NCBI GenBank assembly: GCA_016180195.1
Contig: JACPBS010000012.1
Span: 1-53,916, forward strand
DNA from: Candidatus Woesearchaeota archaeon
Lineage (GTDB): Archaea; Nanobdellota; Nanobdellia; Woesearchaeales; UBA10216
Length of the DNA stretch: 53,916 nt
Reading direction: 5' to 3'
This document shows positions 17,801 to 26,463 of the stretch, one piece after another. A program made the translations under genes and the position numbers. Positions within the stretch are counted from its first letter, which is position 1; every line of letters starts with the position of its first letter. Under the pieces are notes generated by a model. It did not search any database. It was given only the letters and a program-made list of their open reading frames with translations, and had not been told where the DNA came from.

Positions 17801-20800
17801 CGGAAACGGGACACAGGATTTTTATGAAAGCAACATCACAGACGGCTTAAACATAGGAACGTCATACACACGGGCAGTCCTCGACGGGCCAAGCATACAC
17901 GGTGAAAGATTCCAGAAAAACAGCACCATAAGGGCATGCATACTCTTCAACGCAGACACCACCACAACAAACACAATAGTGTTCGACAACTTCACCTACA
18001 ACTCGTCCCTTAACTTCAATTTTTCATTAAGGGACATATTCCCGCCAACATGGAACAGCAACCGAACAAACCAGAGCGGCGGAGAACCAAAAAAGGGAGG
18101 AACAATACAGCTAAACTTGACAATAAGCGACAACTACAATCTCGGCTCTTACATATACAGCACAAACGACTCAGGGACATGGGTAAATTCAACCCCCCAA
18201 TACATAAGCGGGAAAAACATAACCATAGTAATCAACGAGACAATAGATTCAGTCAAGGGAAAAATGGTATCATGGATGCTTTTCATAAACGACTCGGTAA
18301 ACAACACAAACAGCACAATAGAATTCGCCTACACGGTGAACAACACCCAGCCATCCTTTATCCAGAGCCTCCAAAACCAGACAATAAACTCTTCATCAGC
18401 ATTCTATTACGATGTGAACTGCACAGACAACGACCTTGACGCAATAAGCTACTTTGCGAACACAACCCTGTTCAGCATGCTTGAAGCAACAGGCGAAGCA
18501 TCATTCACCGCAGGCGAAATACACGATGGAATTTATCAGATAAACGTGTCATGCTCAGACGGGGAAACAAACGCAACCACACAGTATAACCTCACAATCC
18601 TGGACAATACCTCGCCACAAGTGACACTGAACATGCCTAATCCTTTCAACACGTCATCAAACAATGTGAGCTTCAACTACACAGCGACAGACGGGCTTGG
18701 AATAAGGAACGCAACCTTATGGCTGAACTTCACAGGAACATGGAGAAGGAATAACTCGAATGAAACAGCACTGCAAAACAACACCATGGACATGATAAAC
18801 ATAACCATGACAGAGGGAAGCTACCTATGGAACATACAGGCATGCGATAAATCAAACGCAGCGAACTGCAACTTCAACAGCAGCAACATGACGGCATACA
18901 TAGACACAACCCCGCCCATAATATCAATAATCTCAATCAACCAGGGCCAAACATACAACAGCACCATAACGTTAAACAGCTCAATAAACGACACAATGAC
19001 CGGATCCAAAATTTCCCACTACACATACGAATTCGGATCCGAAACAGGGCCGTACAAACCGCTTAACCTGACAGGAACAAGATACAGGGGATACTGGAAC
19101 TCGACCCTTGACACAACAACTCTTGACGACGGAACATACAACATAACGGTCAACTCGACTGATTTTGCGGGTAACAACAGGACAGAAAAAAAATGGATAA
19201 TCATAGACAACACCCCTCCATTCTGGAACACAGCCCAGGCAAACCAGTCATCAATCTTCCAGAACGATACGATCAACTTCAGCACTATGTGGGCTGACAC
19301 AATCGGGCTAACCTCATTCATTTTCAGCATAAACCAGACAGGGACGTGGCAAAATTCATCGACCTATCCGTTTTCAGGAGCAACAAACACGTCCCAGAAT
19401 ATAACAGCAATAACTGCAAACCCGGCGACAAACGTGAGTTGGAAATTCTACGCAAGGGACGCCAGCGGATGGTGGAACGAAACAAAGGAATTCACCTTCA
19501 TAGTTATGGACACAAACCCGCCAACAATAACCATAGAAGCGCCGAACGACAACGCAAACCAAACAACAACAAACGCATCATTCAACTTCACGATAAACGA
19601 TTACTCGCCAATAAAGAATGCCACCCTTTGGATAAACATAACAGGGCAATGGATGGAAAACAACAGCAATACCAGCATAATAACAAGGCTCCAGCAGTAC
19701 AGCATAAACGTGACCGAAATACCTGAAGGAGTATTCACATGGAGCATACAGGCATGCGACGACTCCAAATCCGGAATAAACTGCGCATTCAGCCCGAACA
19801 GGACAACTACAATAGACAGGACACCGCCGTTATTTTCGGGCAACATCACAAACGAGACTGAGGAGCATCCAAAACAAGGAGGAGTCATGCAGCTCAATAT
19901 CACTATAACGGACAACCATCAGCTTTCCAGCCTAATATACGGCACAAACGATTCAGGATTCTGGACAAACCAGACTTTCTATATCGGTGGAAACGCATTC
20001 AACATAAGCATAAACGAGACAGTGGACAGCCCGGTAAACAAGATGGTCGGCTGGCAAATATTCTTCAATGACACATCAGGAAACACAAATCAAACAATTC
20101 AGATGCAATATGAGATAAGGCCAGGAGGAGGCGACACATCACCCCCTGCAATAATACTGAACTCCCCGCAAAACAACAGAAAGACCGCGTCACAAAACAT
20201 AAGCTTCAATTTCACCATGAACGAGCCCTCAGGAATAGAAAACGCAACCATATGGACAAACATGACCGGAATCTGGGAGGCAAACACCACAAACCAGACA
20301 AACGTGTCAAGCGGAACAATGGCCACAATAAACCTCACAATACCATCCGACGGGGATTACATATGGAATGTAGAGGCATGCGACCGCGCACCAATACCCA
20401 ACTGCGGGTTCACATCAATAAACTACACATTTACAATAGACACAAACCGGCCCCAGTTCAGCAACAACCAAACGGATCCGGAAAGCCCAACAAGCTACAG
20501 CGTGTCTGCATCATTTAGCTTTAACACTTCATGGACAGACCGCGAAATTGACACCGTGCTGATCGAGCACAACTTCACAGGATCACTGGCAAACTACACC
20601 ACAACGAAATACAGCTCAACATACTATTACCAGGCAACAGGGCTGAAGGCAGGAATGTACACATGGAAACAATACGCAAATGACACTGCAGGCAACATGA
20701 ACGACACGCCAACCCATTACTTCAACATAACAAGACAAAATGCCGAAGTCGCACTTTACATCAACGGAACAAGATCGGGAAGGAATTATGAAATATATGA

Positions 20801-23800
20801 CATAGCCAACTTCACGGCAAAAATCAACACTAGCGAAGCGAGCCTCAACATAACCACGAACATGAGCCTAAATGCAAACGGCACATCAAACCTCACGAAC
20901 GTAACCGAGCTTACACAATTGGGGTCGTTCATGATAAATGCGAGCTTTGCGGGAAATGAAAACATAACAGAGTCTTACGAATCGTGGACCATAAACGTAC
21001 TTGATACAAAAAAGCCAAACTCCACCAACACACAAGGAAACTTCACGCAGGCATACAGGTATGACTACATAATGTTCAACTCGACATGGGGAGACAACTA
21101 CAACCTCAGCACATTCATATTCAGCATAAACCAGACAGGAACATGGCAAAACTCCACGCCAATACAGTTCCAGGGCAAATCAAACGTATCCTTCAACATA
21201 ACCCAGATAACAGCCCCTGAAGGGACAAACATAGCGTGGCAATTCTTTGCAAACGACTCCTCAGGCAACATGAATGAAACACAGAAATTCAATTTTACAG
21301 TCATGGACAGCCAGCCTCCAAACATAACCCTTATATTCCCCGGGGACAAGTCGAACCTCTCCACAACCTCAATCAACTTCACCTTCCTCCCCTCTGAGAA
21401 CATCCGGCTGAAAAACGCGACACTATGGACAAACATTACCGGAACATGGGAAAGAAACCAGAGCAACCAGACCAGCCTGATAAACGGGTCATTAAACAAT
21501 TTCTCCCTTACATACATACCTGAAGGCACGTTCATATGGAACATACGGGCGTTCGACAATACAAACCTAAGCAACTTCAGTTCAAGAAACTACACCGTAA
21601 CAATAGACAGGACATTACCTCAAATTGCACTAAAGCATCCAAATAGCTCCTACACAAGCGATTCACTGGTTGAGCTGAATTTCACAGTCACAGAACAGGG
21701 GCCCAGGAACTGCAGCCTATACGCTGATTTCAGGGGAACATGGGAAATAAACGAGACGCTTACCCATGTTGATCCGGAACAGCTTGAGAACTTCTCAAAA
21801 ATCGACCTGCCGAACGGGTCTTTCACCTGGAACGTAGAATGCATAGACTATTCAGGAAACAGGAACTTCAACTCAACAAACTACACATTCATAGTGGATA
21901 CAGCAAAACCTGCCATCAGCCTGACATCGCCTGCAAACAACACAAAACAGACAGACACATCGACTGCAACATTCAGGTACAGTTCAACAGATAACCTGGA
22001 AATAGGAAACTGCTCACTAATCCTAAACGATGCAATAATCCAAACCGATTCATCAGCAAGGGTGAACACATCATTAACCTTCACGAAAACCCTTGACAAT
22101 GGTGACTACAACTGGAGCATAAACTGCACAGACCTGGCGGGCAACACAGGAAGCTCAGAGACGAGAAACCTCTCGATATCAATGCCCTTTCCAGAGCCCA
22201 TAGCGCTCCTCGCATACTACTCAAACAATGGAACCCAGTCCCAAAGCCCCAAATACAGGCTCGGAAACGGAACATTATGGGAAAATGAGATGAATGCAAG
22301 CAGCATATCAGAGGAAGCCCAATGGGTAATTTTAAGGGCAGCGCCCGCAAGGGATGAATGGATAATGGGAACACTGGACTCCGCAGGCCACATAAATGCG
22401 CAGGTATTCGACGGCGTTGCGTGGGGCCAGCCAACAGAGATGACAACAGCGGTAGGAACAGCGAACTCAAAATACAAGGGCATGGACTTTGCTTACGAGA
22501 CCAATTCAAGCAGAGCCCTGATCGTGTATAATGTAAACACAGGAACGCCTGCATACAGGCTATGGAACGGGACAGACTGGGAACCGCAGGGATCACTGGC
22601 AGCAGACGCATGCGTTGGCATCCCGGTGTGGATCATACTGGTGTCAAATCCGATAAAGGATGAGATACTCGAAGTTGACCTTGACACATCAGGAGACTAC
22701 TGTGCACAGGCATGGAACGGAAGCGAATGGATAAGCCAGAAAACCCTTGCAACAGCAGGGCAAATGTACACGTCAAAAAGCTTCGATGCAGCATATGAGC
22801 AGTCAACAGGCAACGCAATGGTTGCGTGGGAAAGCTCGACAGCGGGCATAATAAGCACAATCAACTACTCAAGCGTGTCAACGACAACAGGAACATGGAA
22901 TGCAACAATAACCAATTTCGCAGACGCAGGAGCCACAAACATATACATAAGGCTTGCGCCAATGAGGTCGGGAAGAAGAATAATGCTTGCGTCAATGGAA
23001 GCAGCAGCAGCAAACAGCTATGACATAAATGCAGTAGAATGGAACGGGGCAACATGGGGAACTTATGTAACTAACTTTGATCAGGCAACAGCATCAACAG
23101 GGGATGGCCCGCTCGATGCCGCATACATAGGCACAACAGGGGATGCCATGATAGTATACAACGACTACGCATCGCCATCAACATCAAGGTCATCATTCAG
23201 GACTTGCACAGGATCTGCCAACTGCAACTCCGGAACATGGAATGCGGCCCAGTTCACTACGGCAGCAGGCAACAACTGCGGTGAGGATGCAGACCTTGAC
23301 TACATCATGCTGGACCCGGACCCCAACTCCAACAGGATACTCCTGTATGCAGAAGGATACGCAAACCACACCAAGTGCACACAGGAATACAGCGGAACAT
23401 GGCAGCAATGGACCCAAAACATAGGCAACGGCTCGGTACAGGGCAACTCGTCAGGATTCGCTGCACGATACGCCAGGCACAGACCGGACACAGTGGACCC
23501 TGGAGTGACGCTGAATAATCCAACCCCTGGACAGTCTATAAACCAGACAAACGTAACATTCAACTTCACCGCAACAGACAACTACAGGACAAAAAACGCA
23601 ACAATCTGGACAAACTTCACAGGAACATGGACAGAGAACAACTCATTAACATACCTCCAAAACAATGCCTCAAACATAATAACAGTAAACGACACCGCTG
23701 AAGGAATATTCACCTGGAACGTTTATGTTACGGACACCTCCAAGAATTCAGTATTCTCATCATCAAACAAGACTTTTGTAATAGACCGCACATCACCGTT

Positions 23801-24920
23801 CATAAGCATAAGCCACCCATCAGACAACCACAACACAACAAACACAACAATACAGTTCAACTGGTCAACAACAGACCTCACATCAACGGAATGCAACATT
23901 TCAATTGACGGGGTTGTAAGGCAATCAGGCATTGCAACAAGCCAGGAAAGCGTGAACATAACGCTTGAGGGAATCCAGCCCGGGGTGCACAGGTGGAATG
24001 TAACATGCATGGACAATGCATCCAACATAAACGTAACAATAAACAGGACACTCACCATAGTGGGCATTCCGTCAAACATCACACCATTCGCCAGAAACGG
24101 GAAAAATGTAACATTGAACTGGACAAACGAGACATTCGCAGAAAGATATGCAATATTCATAACGGACAATTTCACATCAGGGTTCCAGGCAGTCCCGAAC
24201 GAAACAATAACAGACACGAACTGGACTGACATAAACACATCGAATGACCGGGCAAGATACTACAGGATAGCAGCGATAAAGAATGACCAGAACATGACAA
24301 CAGTCATAACAGCAGGAAAATATGAACTTAAAATGAATGAAGGGTGGAACTTCATAAGCATCCCCTTCAACCTGACAAACTACGAGCTTGAGAACGGAAG
24401 CAACTCCGGGTTCGACTTCTCGCCCACAAGCGACTGCATAAGAAGCCTTTGGAGATTCAACGCAAGCCAGCAGTTTGAAAGGACAGACTACAACGGCACA
24501 GCATGGATACCTGCAACAGGAAGCGAGAACTTCACCCACATCCAAAGAGGAAAGGGATACTGGGTAGAGACAAATGATACATGCAGCCTCACATTCTTAG
24601 GCATTGTGCCTGAAACAAACCTGACCCAGACACTCAATGAGGGCTGGAATATGGTATCATGGCATTCAGTTGAAAACAAGACCCTGGAAACCAACAACGG
24701 GGCGCCACTGATTGTTACAAGCCCTGCAAATAAAATTCAGGCCATAAACAGATATAACCCTGGAACAATGCAGTTCGAAGTAACAGTATTCTACATGGAC
24801 GGAGAAACTCCGTGGGGCTGGTGGCCATCATGGAACAACCAGGAATTCACCCAGATGGAACCTTCAAGAGGGTACTACATAGACTCAACAGGAGATACGA
24901 CATGGACCCATACACCTTAA
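14805..24920 (+). CDS. Giant secreted surface protein (about 3370 residues), probable adhesin
   Basis: ATG at 14805 follows AGAAGG; ATG at 14811 and an upstream ATG at 14781 are alternatives. All lie inside the end of the 902-residue gene. Order: signal peptide, beta domains with an MG2-like segment near 260-330 (NTDKATYNEKETAFISMAVL), propeller-like repeats at about 490-870 (W-G-(T)-W units and GFDVAYE, GDAMIVF), a long series of Ig-like modules (about 1080-2430) with the recurring NATLW and EG-(F/Y)-W-I(Q)AC marks, a second propeller-like block (about 2480-2890) homologous to the first, more Ig modules, an FN3-like domain near 3095-3170, and two GWN modules at the end. Sequons are extremely frequent. 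No C-terminal anchor is visible. Confidence 0.88.
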   Translation: MGMERYIRQFSLLMLITVIITPTTLLADRGISIATSIDSPSKNTARISITGTGMNLTESCVTWEIEKKDTTGTICHGSHKCCAEIGLKAEASNPLAGIMVYSDQEEEYTIKARAFDRNASSEEKTTSLKIGNKKIPLFGKATVLDQIKSFFTDEKTGSESIRKNFKADENPRFEYRFPAEKGILDAGKKPEKGKVTVQIFNSTGQQTGISAEAAENSDGTYNITIHKPRSYRPGSYRIKIEYYYGGKTNIQEQNFTWGVLAINTDKATYNEKETAFISMAVLDDSGRIECNAELKLAITSPEGKKQTLDTKNGIKVSPECEFLGVTQMPDYYAYYNTTIPGTYNIELIANTKNGQRSLNQSFNAGNPEYDITRKAATRIYPAAKYTTELIIKTAKEAIGEVQETVPREFEITPAQGMSISTTAEERIITWNITERETTLRYEYDAPDISPYLYQAGPLKINGFTEARTWMIASDSVGKIGSASQGYVLFINGTSNTTPFLKHFNGSEFPFTTETLQTIDEGIKWAVIRSSPVRDERIIVVSDNGSDINAIVCNPNCGSPMELTTAMTNVERRGFDVAYEQVSGDAMIVFSDTTAIPKYIKWDGTSWGASQPLQTDTCTGNNQWAVLAAKPGSNEIIAGLADGQSDLCIQAWNGTEWINHTKIDPNLETLAAQAYDIAYETSTGNAMIIFAEATTSGPVYNIWNGTGLQYTTNQNAPSTDAPSINNMKLAADPGSNRILYGGTDTGQDDLNILQWNGTHWGSRTGGTDYDGSIGTVSSPRTFDVSFIGDTGRGAIFYRDGSDNFPNYGVCNTESDCQAGTWSAAGTACPSSADTGSIMNWVSTATSYLLNELMIITISTPSTTTGQENIYAHRFDGTSCQSTHLGNATSVTTENAMFTYNNNPAQNPPYYLRMLKILWDITDANENTNLTLSPTSPPSKITEANVPVSLTAGTWSSQTCFYLHPRLNNTMFGIGNANLTLWLRAGTASIQSINFTIAEVYGNGTQDFYESNITDGLNIGTSYTRAVLDGPSIHGERFQKNSTIRACILFNADTTTTNTIVFDNFTYNSSLNFNFSLRDIFPPTWNSNRTNQSGGEPKKGGTIQLNLTISDNYNLGSYIYSTNDSGTWVNSTPQYISGKNITIVINETIDSVKGKMVSWMLFINDSVNNTNSTIEFAYTVNNTQPSFIQSLQNQTINSSSAFYYDVNCTDNDLDAISYFANTTLFSMLEATGEASFTAGEIHDGIYQINVSCSDGETNATTQYNLTILDNTSPQVTLNMPNPFNTSSNNVSFNYTATDGLGIRNATLWLNFTGTWRRNNSNETALQNNTMDMINITMTEGSYLWNIQACDKSNAANCNFNSSNMTAYIDTTPPIISIISINQGQTYNSTITLNSSINDTMTGSKISHYTYEFGSETGPYKPLNLTGTRYRGYWNSTLDTTTLDDGTYNITVNSTDFAGNNRTEKKWIIIDNTPPFWNTAQANQSSIFQNDTINFSTMWADTIGLTSFIFSINQTGTWQNSSTYPFSGATNTSQNITAITANPATNVSWKFYARDASGWWNETKEFTFIVMDTNPPTITIEAPNDNANQTTTNASFNFTINDYSPIKNATLWINITGQWMENNSNTSIITRLQQYSINVTEIPEGVFTWSIQACDDSKSGINCAFSPNRTTTIDRTPPLFSGNITNETEEHPKQGGVMQLNITITDNHQLSSLIYGTNDSGFWTNQTFYIGGNAFNISINETVDSPVNKMVGWQIFFNDTSGNTNQTIQMQYEIRPGGGDTSPPAIILNSPQNNRKTASQNISFNFTMNEPSGIENATIWTNMTGIWEANTTNQTNVSSGTMATINLTIPSDGDYIWNVEACDRAPIPNCGFTSINYTFTIDTNRPQFSNNQTDPESPTSYSVSASFSFNTSWTDREIDTVLIEHNFTGSLANYTTTKYSSTYYYQATGLKAGMYTWKQYANDTAGNMNDTPTHYFNITRQNAEVALYINGTRSGRNYEIYDIANFTAKINTSEASLNITTNMSLNANGTSNLTNVTELTQLGSFMINASFAGNENITESYESWTINVLDTKKPNSTNTQGNFTQAYRYDYIMFNSTWGDNYNLSTFIFSINQTGTWQNSTPIQFQGKSNVSFNITQITAPEGTNIAWQFFANDSSGNMNETQKFNFTVMDSQPPNITLIFPGDKSNLSTTSINFTFLPSENIRLKNATLWTNITGTWERNQSNQTSLINGSLNNFSLTYIPEGTFIWNIRAFDNTNLSNFSSRNYTVTIDRTLPQIALKHPNSSYTSDSLVELNFTVTEQGPRNCSLYADFRGTWEINETLTHVDPEQLENFSKIDLPNGSFTWNVECIDYSGNRNFNSTNYTFIVDTAKPAISLTSPANNTKQTDTSTATFRYSSTDNLEIGNCSLILNDAIIQTDSSARVNTSLTFTKTLDNGDYNWSINCTDLAGNTGSSETRNLSISMPFPEPIALLAYYSNNGTQSQSPKYRLGNGTLWENEMNASSISEEAQWVILRAAPARDEWIMGTLDSAGHINAQVFDGVAWGQPTEMTTAVGTANSKYKGMDFAYETNSSRALIVYNVNTGTPAYRLWNGTDWEPQGSLAADACVGIPVWIILVSNPIKDEILEVDLDTSGDYCAQAWNGSEWISQKTLATAGQMYTSKSFDAAYEQSTGNAMVAWESSTAGIISTINYSSVSTTTGTWNATITNFADAGATNIYIRLAPMRSGRRIMLASMEAAAANSYDINAVEWNGATWGTYVTNFDQATASTGDGPLDAAYIGTTGDAMIVYNDYASPSTSRSSFRTCTGSANCNSGTWNAAQFTTAAGNNCGEDADLDYIMLDPDPNSNRILLYAEGYANHTKCTQEYSGTWQQWTQNIGNGSVQGNSSGFAARYARHRPDTVDPGVTLNNPTPGQSINQTNVTFNFTATDNYRTKNATIWTNFTGTWTENNSLTYLQNNASNIITVNDTAEGIFTWNVYVTDTSKNSVFSSSNKTFVIDRTSPFISISHPSDNHNTTNTTIQFNWSTTDLTSTECNISIDGVVRQSGIATSQESVNITLEGIQPGVHRWNVTCMDNASNINVTINRTLTIVGIPSNITPFARNGKNVTLNWTNETFAERYAIFITDNFTSGFQAVPNETITDTNWTDINTSNDRARYYRIAAIKNDQNMTTVITAGKYELKMNEGWNFISIPFNLTNYELENGSNSGFDFSPTSDCIRSLWRFNASQQFERTDYNGTAWIPATGSENFTHIQRGKGYWVETNDTCSLTFLGIVPETNLTQTLNEGWNMVSWHSVENKTLETNNGAPLIVTSPANKIQAINRYNPGTMQFEVTVFYMDGETPWGWWPSWNNQEFTQMEPSRGYYIDSTGDTTWTHTP

Positions 24921-26017
24921 AGAAAATAATGCCTGCGCTGGTGGCAATGGCAATCATGTCACTAATCGCAACAGCAATGCCTTTGCCCCACGGAATAGAC
25001 GGCACCATATATGACCTGGACGGGATAACAAAAGCCGGGGATGTCCATTTTAAGATAGAAAACACTGCTACAAAGCAGGTCATCTCGGGAACAACCGGCA
25101 CAGGGCATTATTCCGCTGCAATCAATGGAATAGACAGCGATATGATAATTGTAACAGCATGGAATGAAAAGAACAATTCAACACGGGAGGTGGCTCTCAA
25201 CGGCGTGCTTCATAATGTGGACCTGCTGCTTGACATGGGTGCAGGCGGCCAGATATACAAGGAATACTCTGAAGCAGAAACCATAGAGCCTGCAAATGAA
25301 GAAAGCTGGCAAGAACCTCCTGAAAACATAAAGGTGAGCGTGGGAAACGCACGAGTAATAATAATCCAGGAACGGCCGGAAGGCACGGAAAGGATTAAAA
25401 AAAAGGTATACAGATACATGCGCATAGACGGGCAAAGCAGGCCTGCAACAATAACCTTTGAAGTTCCAAAAAAATGGCTCATTGACCATAAAATAGGCAA
25501 AAACGAGATTATAATGAAAAGACACACAAGCGCATGGGAAACGCTCAATACAAAAATAAAAATGGAAACAGAACAGACTGTCGAGTATGAGTCCGAAACC
25601 CCGGGGTTCAGCTATTTCGCAATAACCACTGAAACCGAATCAAAAGAACTGCCAGAGCCTGAGCCAAGCAGCATACCTGAGCCGTACAAGATAACTGGAG
25701 TGATCAGGGACAAGCAAAACAATCCGCTAAGCATAGAGTACACAATAAAAAATTTAAACACCAGCAAGGAGTACAAGGGAAAAAGCATAAAAGGGGAATA
25801 CTACGCGCTTGTGTATGGCGAAAAAGGGGATGCATACTCATTCCAGGCTGGCAAGACAAAATACGAATTCACCCCGATCGAAAACAGGGAAAAGGAGCAG
25901 GAAATGATCGTAACCGCAACAACAGCAGGACGAGCTGATGCAGCATCCATCCTTGCAGGAATTGCGGCAATCGGAGCAGCCATAGGCGTCCTCGCAATCA
26001 AAAGGAGGGCTGAATGA
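24902..26017 (+). CDS. Surface protein with carboxypeptidase-regulatory-like domain and C-terminal anchor
   Basis: The start at ATG 24902 overlaps the end of the giant gene; a longer frame opens at 24812 but would lack the signal peptide at its N-terminus. Product of 371 residues: signal peptide (MPALVAMAIMSLIATAMP), then a beta domain typical of exported proteins (IDGTIYDLDGITKAGDVHFK, GHYSAAINGIDSDMIIVTAWN), a mid-region with a PGFSYFAITTE strand resembling PGF-type segments of archaeal surface proteins, a second regulatory-like beta domain (ITGVIRDKQNNPL), and a C-terminal helix (ASILAGIAAIGAAIGVLAI) followed by KRR. This is a type I membrane topology. It ends in an ATGA overlap with the next gene. 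Confidence 0.82.
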   Translation: MDPYTLKKIMPALVAMAIMSLIATAMPLPHGIDGTIYDLDGITKAGDVHFKIENTATKQVISGTTGTGHYSAAINGIDSDMIIVTAWNEKNNSTREVALNGVLHNVDLLLDMGAGGQIYKEYSEAETIEPANEESWQEPPENIKVSVGNARVIIIQERPEGTERIKKKVYRYMRIDGQSRPATITFEVPKKWLIDHKIGKNEIIMKRHTSAWETLNTKIKMETEQTVEYESETPGFSYFAITTETESKELPEPEPSSIPEPYKITGVIRDKQNNPLSIEYTIKNLNTSKEYKGKSIKGEYYALVYGEKGDAYSFQAGKTKYEFTPIENREKEQEMIVTATTAGRADAASILAGIAAIGAAIGVLAIKRRAE

Positions 26018-26463
26018 GAACATCAAAGGCAATCGCATTTATCCTGATCCTGGCAATGCTAACAACAGCAGCCTCCGCATCATACAGAATATACGGGAAA
26101 GCATCCTACAACTCAGCACCCCTCCCAGACATTGCCGTCACTGCCCTGAATACGCAGACAGAATACCTTAACAAAACGGCAACCGGAGCTGACGGGCATT
26201 ATTCAATGCAAATTACGGCTTCTGAAGGGGATACGATACTGATCAGAAGCTACAACACCACAATACTTGCAAGGGCAGGAAATGGCGATATAAGGGCGGA
26301 TATAAGGCTACCAAGGAATGGGGCGACAGGAATGGTGGTATTCAGTCAATCATATGACATTCCAATAACCAGGACAGGCATTCTGCTTTCAACACTGGCT
26401 GTAATTGGAATTGCGACAACAGTATTCTTCATAAAGGCAGGGCAAATCAAGAGAAAAAGATGA
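26014..26463 (+). CDS. Small membrane protein with one carboxypeptidase-regulatory-like domain
   Basis: A 149-residue protein: signal peptide (AIAFILILAMLTTAASA), one beta domain at about 24-105 (YRIYGKASYNSAPLPDIAVT, GADGHYSMQITASEGDTILI), then a C-terminal hydrophobic helix (GILLSTLAVIGIATTVFFI) and a basic end KRKR. The beta domain is the same type as those at the starts of the proteins at 24902 and 26460, so three consecutive genes carry it. ATGA overlaps link it to both neighbours. Confidence 0.8.
   Translation: MRTSKAIAFILILAMLTTAASASYRIYGKASYNSAPLPDIAVTALNTQTEYLNKTATGADGHYSMQITASEGDTILIRSYNTTILARAGNGDIRADIRLPRNGATGMVVFSQSYDIPITRTGILLSTLAVIGIATTVFFIKAGQIKRKR

Noticed and set aside
24812-24901. 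Upstream start for the protein at 24902
   Set aside because: It would place 30 residues encoded within the giant gene in front of a good signal peptide.
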